DNA of 64,000 nucleotides from Gaeumannomyces sp. JS-464 (GCA_002197995.1 NGZR01000001.1:6758001-6822000); one strand, 5' to 3'; shown: positions 11,487 through 23,243, counted from the stretch's first letter. Made by a program: numbers and translations. The notes: a model not told the origin generated them from the letters alone.

Positions 11487-12516
11487 ATGGTCAATTGCAG
11501 GCCGGTCCCGCTCCCGGCCATCCCCGGCATGCCTCGCACCTCTCTGCCGGAGGGAGCCCCCCCTCTGAGCGAGCGCAACCCCAACACCGCGCCCGCCGCG
11601 GCCCCTGCGTCGGCCGCCGGCGGGAAGCGTGGGACCAAACGCAAGTCCACCGACGCGCTTCCCGAAGGCCCTGACGAGATCAAGGCCATGATGTTCCCCG
11701 CAGAGCTGGACGATCGAGGACGACGACCCGCGCCTCAGCCAGTACCCGCGCGAAACGTGCAACCAGGTGCGCAAAATGATCCGCACCTGGACCGAGAGCG
11801 GCGCCCAAAAGATTGGCGAGTTCCAGCGCACCATTGGCGTCTCGGGCCCTGCATATGGCCGGTTTATGAACCGCACAGGGACCTGGGCAGGCGAGGAAAC
11901 CGATACGTATTGGAAGGCTCAGGTCTATTTCAACAAGCGCAGGCTCCTGGGCCTGCCGCTGGCCCAGCCCAAGCCCAAAAAGGCCAAGACGACGGCTGTG
12001 GCCGCCGCCTCCGCCTCTGATGCCGCCGCCGCTAAAAAAGCCGCCGAAAAGCTCGACGCCAAGGTGGCCAAGCTCCTCGACACGTGCGACGACATCACCC
12101 TCCCTGGCGAGGGCACGGAAGCCGGCGTGCCCGTTTACGACACGCCCCAGGAGATGAGGAAAAAATTCCGGGCTCTCATGGCCAAGGAGGGCGTGACCAA
12201 GTCGGCCTTTATGCGCGCCCTGAGCAAGATGATCCCCAACGACACGCCCGTCTCGGCCCAGAATATGAAGACGTTTATGGATCAGACCACCACGATGGAC
12301 GGAAACACGAGCAAGAGCTTTTACGCCGGGTACCTGCTGTTCGAAAAGCAGCGCATCAGGGACAACAAGCCGAAATCCGCCTTCCGCTTGGAGATGGAGG
12401 CGCGCCACGGCCCCGAAGGCGTCAATCGCACGACCAACATGAAGACGACCAGCTTCATCTGCCTCGGAAACGAGCGTCCGTACGTTGACAAGTACGGCCG
12501 CTTGGAGATGATGTAG
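11487..12516 (+). pseudogene. DUF7726 repeat protein (hypothetical, nuclear-type), one frameshift
   Basis: ATG 11487 follows a good context (CACCATGG). The N-terminal 70 residues are Pro/Ala-rich with a basic KRGTKRKS stretch that could be a nuclear signal. Two DUF7726-type modules follow. The first runs from ETCNQVRKMIRTWTESGAQ through FMNRTGTWAG and YFNKRRL. The second runs from DTPQEMRKKFRALMAKEGV through GNTSKSFYAGYLLFEKQRI to the end PYVDKYGRLEMM. A Lys/Ala-rich linker, probably helical, separates them. The two parts are in different frames, and one base is needed near 11710. With it the protein is about 343 residues and intronless. The stop is TAG at 12514-12516. Function is unknown; family members are conserved in filamentous ascomycetes. 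Confidence 0.65.
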
Positions 12517-12957
12517 TTTCGGGTATCGTAGTTGCTGGAGCGCCTCCCGCAGGCCGGGGTGGCCCTGGCGAATACGCGGGATAGGAGTTTTGGATGTGTA
12601 ATATTAGCCTGGTCAACTGTATTTTTTCGGTTTCTTTGTGCTGCCTGGTGTAGGCAGGCAGGGATGTATGGGGCTAAGGTGAGTTATACGTACCGAGGCA
12701 TGTATGTAGAAGAAGCAAGGCAACATTACTGTAAGAGTACTCCTTTTGAGGTTCAGCTAGGAGATGTGCAACACGTCCGTATTGAATCGAACTACGACAG
12801 ACATCCCGAGAGGATTTCGTGCAGCATTTAAAAAATTACAACGAGAGGGAAGCGACCCTTGCCAGATAGACGATTCGCTGGTCAAATTAGGCGCCTCTTG
12901 CAAACCGGTTGGCACCTGTCAACATCCTGCCGACTATTTCTTCTTAGATACTCCAGC
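12517..12957. other. Convergent intergenic spacer
   Basis: Lies between the DUF7726 gene (+) and the secreted protein gene (-). Nothing recognised. Confidence 0.35.
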
Positions 12958-13770
12958 CTAGCGACTTTTCAAAGCAAAACGCCACCCCATAAACCGGCTA
13001 CATCCCTCACAACCCAGTCCCTCTGCAGGGCTAGCCACAGCCTTACAGCCAAAACTTAAAGGGCCGGGCCGTCCGGCAGCGTTTATCGGCGGACCCGACA
13101 GCGTCGGGCTCGTGGTTGGCGGGGTCACGGGCGGGCGCGTAGTGACGGTGGTGGACGTCCCGTTCGGCGGGAGGCTGAGGGGCGGGCTGGTGAAGCTGCT
13201 GGTGGAGCTGCTGCTGCCGGATGTGGTGGTTGTGACGGTAGTGCTGCTCGCGCACGTCTCCGGCCCGTCGGCGGACAGGACGGCATACGAGGTCGAGCAC
13301 CATAAGCCGGAGCAGCTGCTAGCACAGGGGAAATTGAGGTACTAGAGGCGTTGCAGTGTCAGACTTTCTTTTTCTTTTTCTTCTTTTTCTGTCTAGTTAG
13401 TCCAAACCATGCCATGGCACATACCACTGTGGGCACAGGCGTGGGGCAGCCGCAAAACTGCGTCACCGTAGCCAGCTGCAGACAGGCCGGGACGGCGCAC
13501 GTCGAGCAGAGCTCCCGCGTCGAAGTCACTGTCGGGCAGCCCGTCTGGGGAGGCGGCGACGGCAGCCCGCTCGGCGGCGGGACCGCCGCGGTCGTGGGCT
13601 GCGGCACCGTCACTGACGAGCCGCCGGTGGTGCTTCCATCCTGGGCGGCGGCTGCCCTGGCGCTGTTTCCGGGGGATGGGTCAGCACGATTTGCCCCTCA
13701 CTTACACAGGCGTCAGCTCCACTTACCAGACAAGCACAGCGCTCAAGATGTGGACAAAGGTCTTCTTCAT
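12958..13770 (-). CDS. Small cysteine-rich secreted protein with Ser/Thr-rich tail, two introns
   Basis: Reassembled by eye from three exons: 13727-13770, 13425-13662 and 12958-13341. ATG 13770 opens a signal peptide (MKKTFVHILSAVLVCARAAA) with probable cleavage after an Ala-rich site. Intron 1 is 13663-13726 (GTAAGT...ACAG) and intron 2 is 13342-13424 (GTATGT...CTAG). Both keep the frame exactly. The mature part has a Pro/Thr-rich stretch and then ten cysteines spaced as C-(10)-C-(2)-C-(4)-C-(8)-C-(1)-C-(13)-C-(3)-C-(4)-C-(14)-C. Short landmarks are TVTSTRELCSTC and LNFPCASSCSGLWCSTSYA. The tail is Ser/Thr-rich and then less typical up to TAG 12958-12960, so the C-terminus may hold another intron. 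The full model is about 221 residues. It resembles fungal secreted proteins of unknown function with a CGCP-x-PVPTV core. A surface or host-interaction role is possible but not shown. Confidence 0.6.
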
Positions 13771-14678
13771 TGTGTCTGGATCCAGTCCGCCTCGAGATTT
13801 GTCTCTTTTCGACCACGGGACGATAAAAGCAAAAACGGGACAAGATCGGGCTTTTTGGGCGGGCAGTCAATCAATCGTTCCGAAGTGCATGCAGGAAAGG
13901 CGGGCGAGGGTTTCCCTAGATTCTTATAGCGGCGAGGGGGTGATGCGACACTCAGCCCAGCCATCAATCAAACCAATAAATCTGGCACGATCAAATCCTT
14001 TGGGCTGACGGGCACAGCTTGGCGCGCGACGCACGCCGCGGGGTGGCTGGCCCATTCATTGTCCATCACCACTCCATCTATCTCGTATTGGGCGCGCTCG
14101 TGTTTGCCGAGTGCCAAGGCGACGCTGGTCGAGCTAGCACGATTCTAGGTCACACACCGATCACAGGACGCATTCCTGCTCTGCCACGACAACTTTGTGC
14201 TCGCGACGCGTCGTGGCTGCCCTTTTGTCTTGCTCTGAAACCCGGGAGGCTTCTCTCGACTCCGCATGCTCGCCCGAAAAACACGCTTCGCGTACTCAGT
14301 GACGGGGAATCTGACTTGAACAAACCCATTCCATTTTCTGCAGTGTGGCGAAGTCTTTCGCGATGGTGATCCAGGGGGTCTTCAGCTACTCTTGCAGTGA
14401 TGGCCATCACGTTGTCCACGCCGCCACCCACCCCCATCTGCTCGTCCTTAGGCCGGAGTATATGTATCTTTATTTACCCCTCCCAACTTTTGTATGCCAC
14501 GGGAGTAACTGCCCAGGTAGGTACTTGTCTGGGTTTTATAGGGAGAAAAACCATACCCTCGGTGTAGGAGCTGTTTCATGGGACTGGCTACAAAAGCTCC
14601 CATCGACTTCCCCGCGGTGCGTCTTCATGTGAAATGGTCAGACCGGAGTAATCAAGCAGACGTGGTGTCAACATCCGG
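13771..14678. other. Promoter-side intergenic region of the secreted protein gene
   Basis: No gene recognised over about 0.9 kb. It holds the presumed promoter of the cysteine-rich secreted protein and the 3' flank of the esterase gene. Confidence 0.35.
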
Positions 14679-15952
14679 TCACTGCAGAACCCTGGCAAGA
14701 AAACCGGCTATCGCCTTCGCAACGTCGTGGGCGGCGTCCTCGAATCCAAGCATGTCCCCAAACACCAGAATGTCATGCACGCCGTCCTTTTCCACAAACG
14801 TCTCGACTACGTTCCCTTCAATGGTCGACATTCCCTCGGCCCAAGCTTTCACGTCGTCCCCAAGCAACTCAGAATCGCCGAAGCTCGCAAACATCGGGAC
14901 TCCGGTGGCGAAGGGCTTCCCCGCGGGTGTGATGTAGGCATTGCCCCGAAACTCTTGGGCCGGAATCCCGCCGCCGTATGCCCTCGAGCCCCAATGAAGC
15001 AGTGACTGCGGAATGTAATCGATATAATAATTCCGATGCGGTTGATAATGCTGCGCCTCGGGCCCTGAGGTCTCGGGCCACGGATTGACCCAGGGGGAGA
15101 CGAGAATGCAGCTGCTCGGGGCCGGAATGTCCAGCAGAGCCGCCGTACTCGGCGATGTAGCGCAGAAGGCCGATGCAAAGGTTGCCTCCCGCGCTGTCTC
15201 CAGACAGGATGATGTTCTCGGCGGGTATGGAGAGCGTCCGGGTCAAGTACAAATAGCCCGTTAACACATCCTGGGACGCAGCCGGGAATGGGTTGGTCTT
15301 CTCGTAGCCTTTTTGACGCGAGGGTTAGTCAGCTGACCCTCAACTGCAAGTTGATACCGATGAAGCAAGGCAGGGCCCAGGATGACGGGTGCGCAATGCT
15401 TGCCTGACAGACGATACTCTACGCCAAAGACGGCATCAACCTTCGCCACCGAGACCAGAGTTTTGGCAAGATAACGGCAATAGGCCCGAGAGTCGCCGGT
15501 CACGAACCCGCCACCGTGGACGTGCATGACGATGGTCTTCGGGGGCCCGCCGCTTGGCCGCTGCGGATGCCAAGTGCCACCGACCTTGCCCGGCCGGACA
15601 GCAGCGGCGCCGGCGCCGTCACCAGCGTTAGAGGCCTCCTGGGCCGAGAGGGGACCGACATAGACGTCGTCCTCGAAGGGACCAAAGACGTAGAACCTGT
15701 CGCCCTCGGGGCCGGCCTCGAGCGAAACGACGGTGCTGGTGGCGATGCTACATTGCGCGTCGATGCCCGCGCGGAACAGCCGCGTCATGATGGCCCCCTT
15801 GGCCGTCCAGTTGGGGCGCGGCCGCAGCCGAGGTACCGCGCTACGATCAGCCACCAGGGCAGCCGGACCAGGATAGATGCCACAGTAGCCACTGTGTACA
15901 GCGAGCGGAACGGCTCACGGGCCAGCATCGGACGGGGGTTTGGATTGGCCAT
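14679..15952 (-). pseudogene. HSL-type alpha/beta hydrolase (esterase/lipase), two frameshifts, one GC-AG intron
   Basis: This is a serine hydrolase of the hormone-sensitive-lipase group. The start MANPNPRPMLAREPF (ATG 15950-15952) leads into a membrane-type helix around VATVASILVRLPWWLIV. The oxyanion motif HGGGF, then VFGVEYRLSG, and the nucleophile elbow GDSAGG are in order. The acid segment FGDSELLGDD and the base GVHD complete the triad near the C-terminus, which ends at 14679. An intron (15309-15403) begins GC rather than GT (CAG|GCAAGC...AAAAG) and joins RLSG to YEKTNPFPAASQDVL. A good branch site GCTGACTAAC supports it. Two one-base shifts are needed, near 15840 and near 15140, after which SSCILVSPWVNPWPE continues the fold. 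If those are errors the gene is functional, at about 390 residues. Confidence 0.72.
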
Positions 15953-16781
15953 CTCGATCTTCTTTTCGGGCCAGCACGGGTCGTTGCTTGGGATATCCGA
16001 TGAGCGAGAGCGGGAGTGCCCGAGGACGAAAGGCGAGTCGGATAAGGTATGGATTTGCCCGGCGCGACGCGCGGGCACTCGTTCCGACTGGGCGATCAGC
16101 TTAATTGACCACCTATCGCCGAGACACTGGATCTTGTCCTTTCCCGAGGAAACATGAATGAGCCTGCCGTCAAGGTTTTGAGACAGACAATGCTGAGCCA
16201 CGAACCAGCCGCAGCCTGAGGAATCAGAGGGGATTGACTCGTACCCCTACGGGATTTTCAGATGGCAGTCGAGGAATCCTGCTCGAACAGATTCCTGTAT
16301 GCACCCCCGCACCTAAAGCCAAAAGGGACAAATCAACGGGTGCCAAGCGTCCGCTGGGTTACACTGCCTGCGGAACCTCCTCTTGGGGATGCAGGTCTGG
16401 GGTCTCTCCCGACAAACCCGAGCGCCCGACAACCAGCCAAACGATCCGACTCGAGGGGCATGCAAGACAAGCTCTCGGAAAAAGGATAAGCAGGACGGGG
16501 AAATACTGATGTGCTTCGTCTCTCGCCAAGACGATTCGCAGTGCTGAATCGCTTCAATGGCTGCGACAGTTGGGCTTGCCGACACTAGGGTCCACCGCTC
16601 TCCCCCCCGGAGCGCCACAGCAAGGCAAGGGGAGAGTTTGCACGGTTACATCGTGATGCCTTCGGGCAGGGAGGGTTATTGCCATAAAGGTGTAAGTTCC
16701 ACGGAAATTCGCCGCCGAATTTGGCTGGCGCTAGTCGCCGATTCAGGCGGCGGTTTGCCCTGGATGCCAAGCCAAGGTCCG
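15953..16781. other. Intergenic region between the esterase gene and the transposon stack
   Basis: Holds the presumed esterase promoter. No other feature recognised. Confidence 0.35.
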
Positions 16782-16993
16782 TGTAAAGATAAGGTCTCAA
16801 TTGGGGCGTGCTTGCGCTAATCACAGTAACTAACAGGGTCACGTTTAGTTGGTACTGGCCCTGTCAAGCACTACAAGTAGTGCTGGCAGGGCCCCAAGCT
16901 TAGTGGGTACAGGCTTGTATTGCAGGGAGGGGTCGCCAACTCGACTCCCTCATATACCCTCCGACATCGATCCCGCGGGCCCCCCCCAAAGGG
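16782..16993 (-). mobile_element. LTR fragment (family X), distal part, cut by LINE insertion
   Basis: The reverse complement of this stretch matches 52813-53035 closely. Shared blocks include GCGGGATCGA(T/C)GTCGGAGGG, GCCAGCACTACTTGTA and GATTAGCGCAAGCACGCC. The minus-strand end is CA at 16782-16783, as for an LTR. It contains a TATA-like GGGTATAT. The missing remainder of the LTR appears at 35883-35947 after the inserted LINEs. Inside, 16858-16893 forms a strong hairpin (GGCCCTG...CAGGGCC). Confidence 0.65.
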
Positions 16994-17459
16994 TGAGTGA
17001 GAGAGAGAGTGAGTGAGTGAGTATATTTAACGTCAGTAAGTCGGGATCTACCAGTCCCTGCCTCCCAAGGGGCATATGACGTGCTAGCGCTACCTAAGCT
17101 AAACATTAGGCTACATGTTGCTATCCGGCGGCTAGCAGAATTAAACCCGAAGGCACACGAAGGTCGGGCCGCGTTCCAGCGCTCCTTGTTAGTGAGCGGG
17201 CAATCGGCGGTAGGGCGTATATATATACGCCAGGGCGTTGTAAAGCGCTGCGGGTGGTAGTAGTGCGTTCGGCCGGCGAGTATGCCGGTAAAGGGGTGGG
17301 GCCGGGTTTTAGGCTGGAAGGTCCTCGGGACCCCCAGGGCCCGGCCGGAGGTGCGGGGGACCAACGAGCCTACTGTTAGTCCTGGTGGTACAAAGGAAAA
17401 AGGTAAAAGGTGTAGGAGAACAAGGAAAAGGATGTATGCGGGCTTTTTAGGCCCTGTTG
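16994..17459 (-). other. LINE copy A 3' untranslated region and simple-repeat tail
   Basis: About 465 bp follow the ORF2 stop. Similar sequence recurs at 23244-23710 (copy B). The terminal part recurs at 33204-33560 (the retroposon inside the copia LTR). This makes it the 3' recognition region shared by these elements. Confidence 0.75.
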
Positions 17460-20400
17460 TTATCGTCCAGCGATAGTGTAATAATTGGTAGCTTCGGCGA
17501 ACGAAGCAAAAAGGAAAGGCTTTTGAAGTAGCCGTTTCCAATATCCGGGCCTGTCGGAAGCCGGGGAGGGGTCCGCTATAGGCCATTTATTTTCTGCCGT
17601 TTTAGCCAACCTGCAAAATACAGGGTGGGAAGGGGATTTGTTTCTTCCGCAGCGGCACGGGTTATCGTCTTCGTGCTGGAACTTTCGGTGGTACCAGTCG
17701 AAATCCCCGTGACCGGTGCGTGCGGCTATTAGCCGTTGCAGTACCCTCCGGTGCAGCTGCAACGCTTCGGGCGTATGTTGTGGTGCCGGCGGGAGGCCTA
17801 TAGCCTTATACCGATCCGGAAAGTTGTCCTTAAACCATGCGTTCCGGGCGTCCCGGGCCGTTTTCCGGGCTAAAGCCTTTACTCCGGCCACCGTTGGTTT
17901 AAAATGTTGGGGTATTGGCAGGGCCGATCCCAACTTTGCTTCGGCGTCTGCCTCTTCGTTTCCGGGGATTCCCATATGGCCCGGGGACCAGCGTACGTAT
18001 ACCTGGTGTTTATCCATAAGGCAATGGATTTCTTTAAAGGCCCCTTGTGAACTATCAGGGGCCGTGCTTAAACAGCCGTTGGCCGCCGAGGTGTTATCGA
18101 GGCACAAGTGGAAAGTGCAATTGCGGAAGCTCCAAACGGCTTTACGGAGGCCCATCCGGGCCCCTTCCGCCTCGCCGTCGAATACTTCCGCGGGATGCGC
18201 CAGCCGGCCGTGCCCGGAAAGTTTGCGTTGGCCGGCTTGGTATATTACCCAGCCGTATCCAACTGCTCCGTTCTCTGCTTTGGACCCGTCGCTATATATT
18301 ATAACGTCGGTGGGTGGGAGGGTGCAAAGCCACGCCGTAAATGCTTTAGCGGCTGCTTGCTTTTCTTGTATGGCCACCGTAAGCCCCGTATATTTATAAG
18401 GGAGGTAGGCCGGGCGGGTGCAAGCCGGAAGAAGTCCGGCCGTCCTTTGCAAGGAGGTTGCAAGCCTGCCGGGTAAGCCTGCCCTAGGCCCTCGGGCGTT
18501 AAGGGCCGGCTTGGCCGCTGCGGCCAGGGGGTGTTCTTCCGGAACCGTATTTATACGGGCCGCAAAACGGAGGCGGGCTTGTTCCAAAAGCGCCTGGGCG
18601 CCTGGGATGCCGGATTCGTAATGCAATGCGTTTATCGGTGTGGTTTTCCAAGCTGGGACCACTGCCTTAAGGGACGCGGTTAAGGCTTTATCGACCCGAT
18701 CGATTAAATGGCCTTGGCGGATAATTTGCTGTTGTGCCGGCTTGTACGGGTGTGGTTTAGTTTTACCCCTATACCATACCTCGGCCCCGTATAAAGCCGT
18801 AGGGATTATAACCGTTGTGACGGCTTTGTAAACCGAATGTGCCGGTATCCCCCCTATCGAATTCGTAAGCCTTCGGAGGTGGTTGGCAACGCTTTGGGCT
18901 TTTGCAGCCCTGTTTTCCACGTGGGCTTTAAAATTAAGCCTTTGGTCGAAAAGGACCCCTAACCACCGTAAAGCTCCTGTAGCTTGTTGTATGGTAAGGC
19001 CCTCCGCCGTAACCGCTGGGGTTGTGGGATTTCTCCGTCTGGAAAAATGCATAAGCTCGCACTTCCCCGGGTCGAAAGCAACCTTATTAGCCCTGCCCCA
19101 ACGTAGGATTTCCGTAACCGTAGCCCCTGCTTTACGGGAGCACTCCTCCGGAGTGCTACCCGTTACGCAAATGCCTATATCGTCCGCGTATCCGTACCTA
19201 ATCGCTTTTGCTTTGGGTAGGATTTCGGCCATATAAAGCATAAATAGGACCGGTGACGCCGGTGACCCTTGGGGTAGCCCGCAGTCCGGGGAAAAAGGGG
19301 GCCGTGGCGTCCTCCAAACGCACTTTAACCACCCTGTTTCCTGCAAAAATGATACCCATCGTACTAACGTTGGATCCCAGCCTTGGTTTAAAGCCTTTAA
19401 AGGAGCCTCCGGCGAAGTACGGCGTCGAAAGCCCCTTGTACATCCATGGTAACGAGGGCGGCCGTTTTATGCTTTTGGAAGGCCCGTTCCACCTCGTGGG
19501 CCACGCATGCCGTTAAATCGATGGCGGCCTTTTTCGGGGTAGCCCCGGCGTGTTGCGGGGCTATAAGCCCGTGTTGTAATGCGAGGGATGCCATCCGCGA
19601 AGCCACCAGCCGCTCCAGCCCTTTCCCTAAGCACGGGAGTAAAGCTATCGGGCGGTAGGATTTTGGGTCCGTTAAATCCGTTTTATTCGGCTTTTTCAGC
19701 ATAACCACTTCCGCTGTGCGGAAAGGGGCTGGGTGGTGCCCGGCCCTAAGGCAAGCCTCGAAAAGGGCCCTACGTATTCCCCTATTGCCGGCCACGCCGC
19801 TGTAAGTAGCTTAACCGTTAGGGAATCGACGCCCGGGGCCGTGTTTGCCGTGCCAACGGTGCACTTCCGGCATTCCTCTAAAGGGACGTGGGGGTCCCAC
19901 GGGAGTTGTGCGGTCCCTTGGTAGCCCTTTGCTGTAACGGGTCCTCCTGTAAGTCGTCCTCCGCCGTAAACCTACGGAGGATCTTGCGGCCTAATGCTTC
20001 CGCTTTATCCCCTGGGGCTATTATAACCTCCCCGTTAATATTTAACGGGGGAAGCCGTATAGCGGGTGTAAGTTTATGCCACTTTACAGCACGGTATAGC
20101 GCTTTCGGGGAATCCATTTCCTCCAGCACGCTGGCCCAATGCTGTCTTTTAGCCGTCCGAACCGTTGCTTTTAAAGCACGGGCTTCGGCCGTAAAAGGCC
20201 CGCCGTTTCCCATAGCTTTTGCAAGGTCCCGTTGGGCGTTGGCGCACTTTTCGTTCCACCAGGGTTGGCCTTTTCTTTTGGCTTTAGGCCCCCGGCCGAA
20301 AGCCATTAACGCATCTTTTAATAAGTTTGTTAATGCTTCGGCCGCTTTATCCAGGTGTTCCGCAGTGCCTGGGTTTGTAAGTGGTGGCAAGTTGCCGGCC

Positions 20401-21206
20401 CCCGTTGCTACCGCGTTTGCGAAAAACGGTAGTTTATCGTCTGGTAGCGTAATACGCCGGCAGTCCGGAACGAAGTTATTGCGGTTAGGAATTTCGATCC
20501 GTATCGAGCGGTGGTCCGAATCGGTTGCTAGCGAAGGGTCGATTTCCGCTGTTGCTAAAGGGGCGTTGGAAAAGGTAAGATCCAAAACGCCCCCGTCGTT
20601 ATGCGTAGGTTGGCCTGGGTCGGTAAGTAGGAGGAGGTTATAGGTATTAGCCTATTGGGCTATATCCTGGCCCCTATTCCTATTACCCTTAACCGGATCC
20701 CACGCCGGGGACCCTGCGTTAAAGTCTCCAGCTATAATGCATTTTGCCGTTGGGCGCCAACGTAGTAAAAGGTCCAACGAGGGTTCCGAAGGGTCCCCTA
20801 AAGGCCTATATACGTTAACGAAGGTGCACCTGGCGACGGTAAGCCAAAGGATGTCCCGGGTGTTGCCTGCCGGCCGGTCCGCTACGGGCCGAAGCCCCGG
20901 GTCCTTCCGTACGTAAGTTATTACCCGAGGCCTGGTTTGGTGGTCGTGCCAGCTATTTACCGGAGTAAATAGCTCGTACGACGGGTGGGTGCAAAGCATA
21001 AGCTTCCCTTTCCACGCGCTAGGGGGCTCCTGCATTAGCACCACGTCGATATTTTGGCTCCAAGATAGTTGGAGTAAAGTAGCCCCCGCCTCCCAGCTAC
21101 GTCGAACGTTCGCTTGGGCGGCGGTTAAAGCACGGCGTTCGGGGCGAAGCCCCGGGCGCCGGGCCCTATTGCCATGCGTTTGTTGTATCCGGTTGGCTGC
21201 TGGCAT
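17460..21206 (-). pseudogene. LINE ORF2: endonuclease / reverse transcriptase / RNase H
   Basis: The N-terminal endonuclease (EEP fold) shows IDVVLMQEPP, FVNVYRPLGDPS and CIIAGDFNAGSPAWDP. The stretch DLTFSN...DSDHRSI continues it. The RT domain has YRPIALLPCLGK, MDVQGAFDAV, GLPQGSPASPVLF and the catalytic YADD. RNase H has IYSDGSKAENGAVGYG, DNTSA and WSPGHMGIPGNEEAD. A C-terminal Cys/His cluster (CRCGRNKSPSHPVFC) follows. Breaks are an in-frame TAG at 20652-20654 (CAG-to-TAG, RIP-like) and single-base gaps near 19915, 19770 and 19400. Copy B keeps the missing base at each of these three gaps. The last open stretch alone is 628 residues. The start is probably MPAANRIQQTHG at 21206. Confidence 0.85.
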
Positions 21207-21686
21207 ACGTAAAAGCGGCGTTGGTGTATTGGGGGCTTTGGCCCTAAGGTTGTTGGCCGGCGGTACCGTCGGTTTCCTTCCAGGGGTTTCCGGTTATTTC
21301 GATAGCCCCTTCGGGCTCGGGGAGGTCCAGTTCCATATCCGCCAGTACTTCGTATTGGTTGTTAAAACTAACCCTAAGCCTTTTGGCAGGTGCCTTCCCT
21401 TGCCGGCCGTACGGGCCGCGCCCTCGGGGGCCAGCGGATCTGCCGGGCTTACCTCGGCAGCGTCGGCGGTGGCAGCAGCGGCAGGAACGGCGGCGGCGGC
21501 GGGGGTAACGGAAGCAGCGGCGTTACCGGTACCGGCCGCGGGATTGGCATTAGCGGTAACGGTTACAACGGAATTGTCCGTAGTAACCGCGGTTGCAGGA
21601 AGGGCGTTGCGGTGGCGGCCGCGGCGGCCGCGGCGGTGGCGGCGGCAGCGGCGGCTTCCACCTCTTTTACCGCCGCCCGGTAAGGC
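21207..21686 (-). other. LINE ORF1 C-terminal/ORF2 junction with GC-rich low-complexity tract
   Basis: The minus strand can be read as FNNQYEVLADMELDLPEPEG, a segment like the end of Tad-type ORF1 proteins. It is preceded by a Pro/Arg or Ala-rich run encoded by GCGGCGG repeats at about 21465-21660. The frame differs from ORF1 upstream, so ORF1 may extend here through a shift. Confidence 0.45.
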
Positions 21687-22800
21687 TTATGCCCCTAATT
21701 TCCTAACCGCGCCTTTTTCCCCACGGGTTAAATGCTTTAGCACTCCGTTTACCCGTACAGGCTTTATAGGGCAGTTCGGGTGGTCGGCTGGGTACGGGCC
21801 CGAACAGTTTGCGCATTGCGGAAGGGCCGTGCACGGCGATGCGTGCCGGCCGTCGTTCACTTTCCCGCACCGGAGGCACCTATCGGCCCGGGCACAGTTG
21901 CGAGCCACGTAAAAGCCGTGGCAGCCGGGGGTATATTGCGTAACCGGCGGGTGTCGTTGTACGCGGCGTGAAAAAGACGTAATCCCCCAAAGCCTAAACC
22001 CGGTTACGCGCGTGTAAAAGGATATAATCCATGATATACGCCCTTGGTAATCAGCGCCGGCCCCGGAGGGCTTAACGCTTACTGGCTTTAGCCCTGTTTG
22101 GGCTTCGACTTCCTCCCGGACCAGCTCTTCCGATACCGGGACGCTTTGTCCGAGGCCGTTCGTTAAGGACGTGGGGCATCCGGAAATCACGTAATTAAAC
22201 CAGATTTCGGGCTTTTCGATCCTTTCGGCGTTATATAAACGGCCTAATTCGGATCGATGCTGCAAAAGCCGGCTTTGGATATCCGCCGTTTTTGCTTTTA
22301 GCACGAACCCAGTAGGGGTTCGATAAGCTTCCGGGACGTCGGCTGTCGTAAACGGCAGGTCCCTGCTATCGGCAAGGGCTTTGCGAATACTAAAGCCCGT
22401 TTGTTGGTTGGCCCAAGCCTGTTTTTCCTCCGGGATTCTAACAAAAACCCGGAAATCGGCTTTGGGCCGGGCGGGAGGGCGGGGCTCCCGGGGTGCACGG
22501 TCTTTTAAAGCCTGTGCGGGTTGCTGGGGCTGCTGGAGCCCTGTTCGGGCCGCCGCCGCGTAAGTGGTCGGGGGCGGGCGTTGCGGGTTAGGCGCGTAAG
22601 GTTCCGGGGCCCCGTAGGGGTTTCTTTCCTTTGGGCCGGCGTTGGCAGGCCGAAAAGGGCTTGTTTGGCGTATTCGATAAAACAATCCTTCCAGCCGTTG
22701 GCTTCGGGGATTGCCTCCAGTGGGAGGGAAGCGATGCCGGCGTCGATAGAGCGGGCGAGGGTTGTGCAAATTAAAGCCGTTTGCTATTACTTGCGGCTGT
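21687..22800 (-). pseudogene. LINE ORF1: gag-like RNA-binding protein with zinc knuckles
   Basis: The open frame 21687-22769 ends in two Cys/His clusters. One is CARADRCLRCGKVNDGRH; the other is CANCSGPYPADHPNC. These are the nucleic-acid-binding knuckles of LINE ORF1. The middle has FRVFVRIPEEKQAWANQQ. A better N-terminus (SLPLEAIPEANGWKDCFIEY) is in another frame from about 22760 to 22620, so a one-base shift near 22615 is likely. Confidence 0.7.
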
Positions 22801-23243
22801 AACTCGCAACAATTTCCTCCGCGGCCGCCGCAGCCGACCCGAGGGGTGGGCGCGTAGGCCGGGGGTGGGAAGGGAGGGGAAAAGAAAGGAAAGGGGCACC
22901 TGTGCCGGTGCTGCCGTCGTGGGTGCCTTCCTGGCCCTAAACGGGCCCTGTTGGGTGTTGCGAATTCCGCAACGGGGACGGCGTGGTCGGGTGCGCTGAC
23001 GCGCGGGGGGGCCCGGGTGGCAGCGACGCGTTCCTCCGGGCCGTTGGGCCGACGAGGAGGGCGCGCGCCACCCTATTGGCCGAAGGGGGGCTGTTGGCAA
23101 CGGCATGTTGCCGTCGCCAGCGCCGTTGGCGGGCGTGGTTATTGGTGTTGGGTCGCTAATTGGCGGGTGTTAAGGATTTGTATGCAATTTGGCAGTGTGC
23201 ACTAACAGCGCAATGCTAAAAATTGGTAAATTCGAGAAAGGTG
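22801..23243 (-). other. LINE copy A 5' untranslated region
   Basis: GC-rich leader with no coding signal. It matches copy B at 35531-35882. It presumably carries the internal promoter. Confidence 0.6.

Larger units (their letters stand above)
16994..23243 (-). mobile_element. LINE (non-LTR retrotransposon, Tad1-like), copy A, near full length
   Basis: Reading the minus strand, a 5' region of about 0.45 kb leads into ORF1 (gag-like, zinc knuckles). ORF2 (endonuclease, reverse transcriptase, RNase H) and a 3' region follow, ending in short (ACTC)n repeats at 16994-17025. The order and content fit Tad1-type LINEs of fungi. RIP damage is slight: one nonsense codon and three one-base gaps in ORF2. 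It lies directly head-to-tail with copy B, which starts at 23244. Confidence 0.85.

Noticed and set aside
16858..16893. Hairpin GGCCCTG...CAGGGCC as a terminator or attachment site
   Set aside because: It lies inside an LTR shared with 52516-53035 and is decayed there, so it is most simply LTR structure.
17716..18476. Long plus-strand ORFs (122-227 codons)
   Set aside because: They lie antisense to the clear RT/RNase H frame and have no domain.
21390..21912. Plus-strand ORFs rich in Gly, Ala and Arg within the LINE
   Set aside because: They are shadows of a GC-repeat tract and of ORF1 on the opposite strand.
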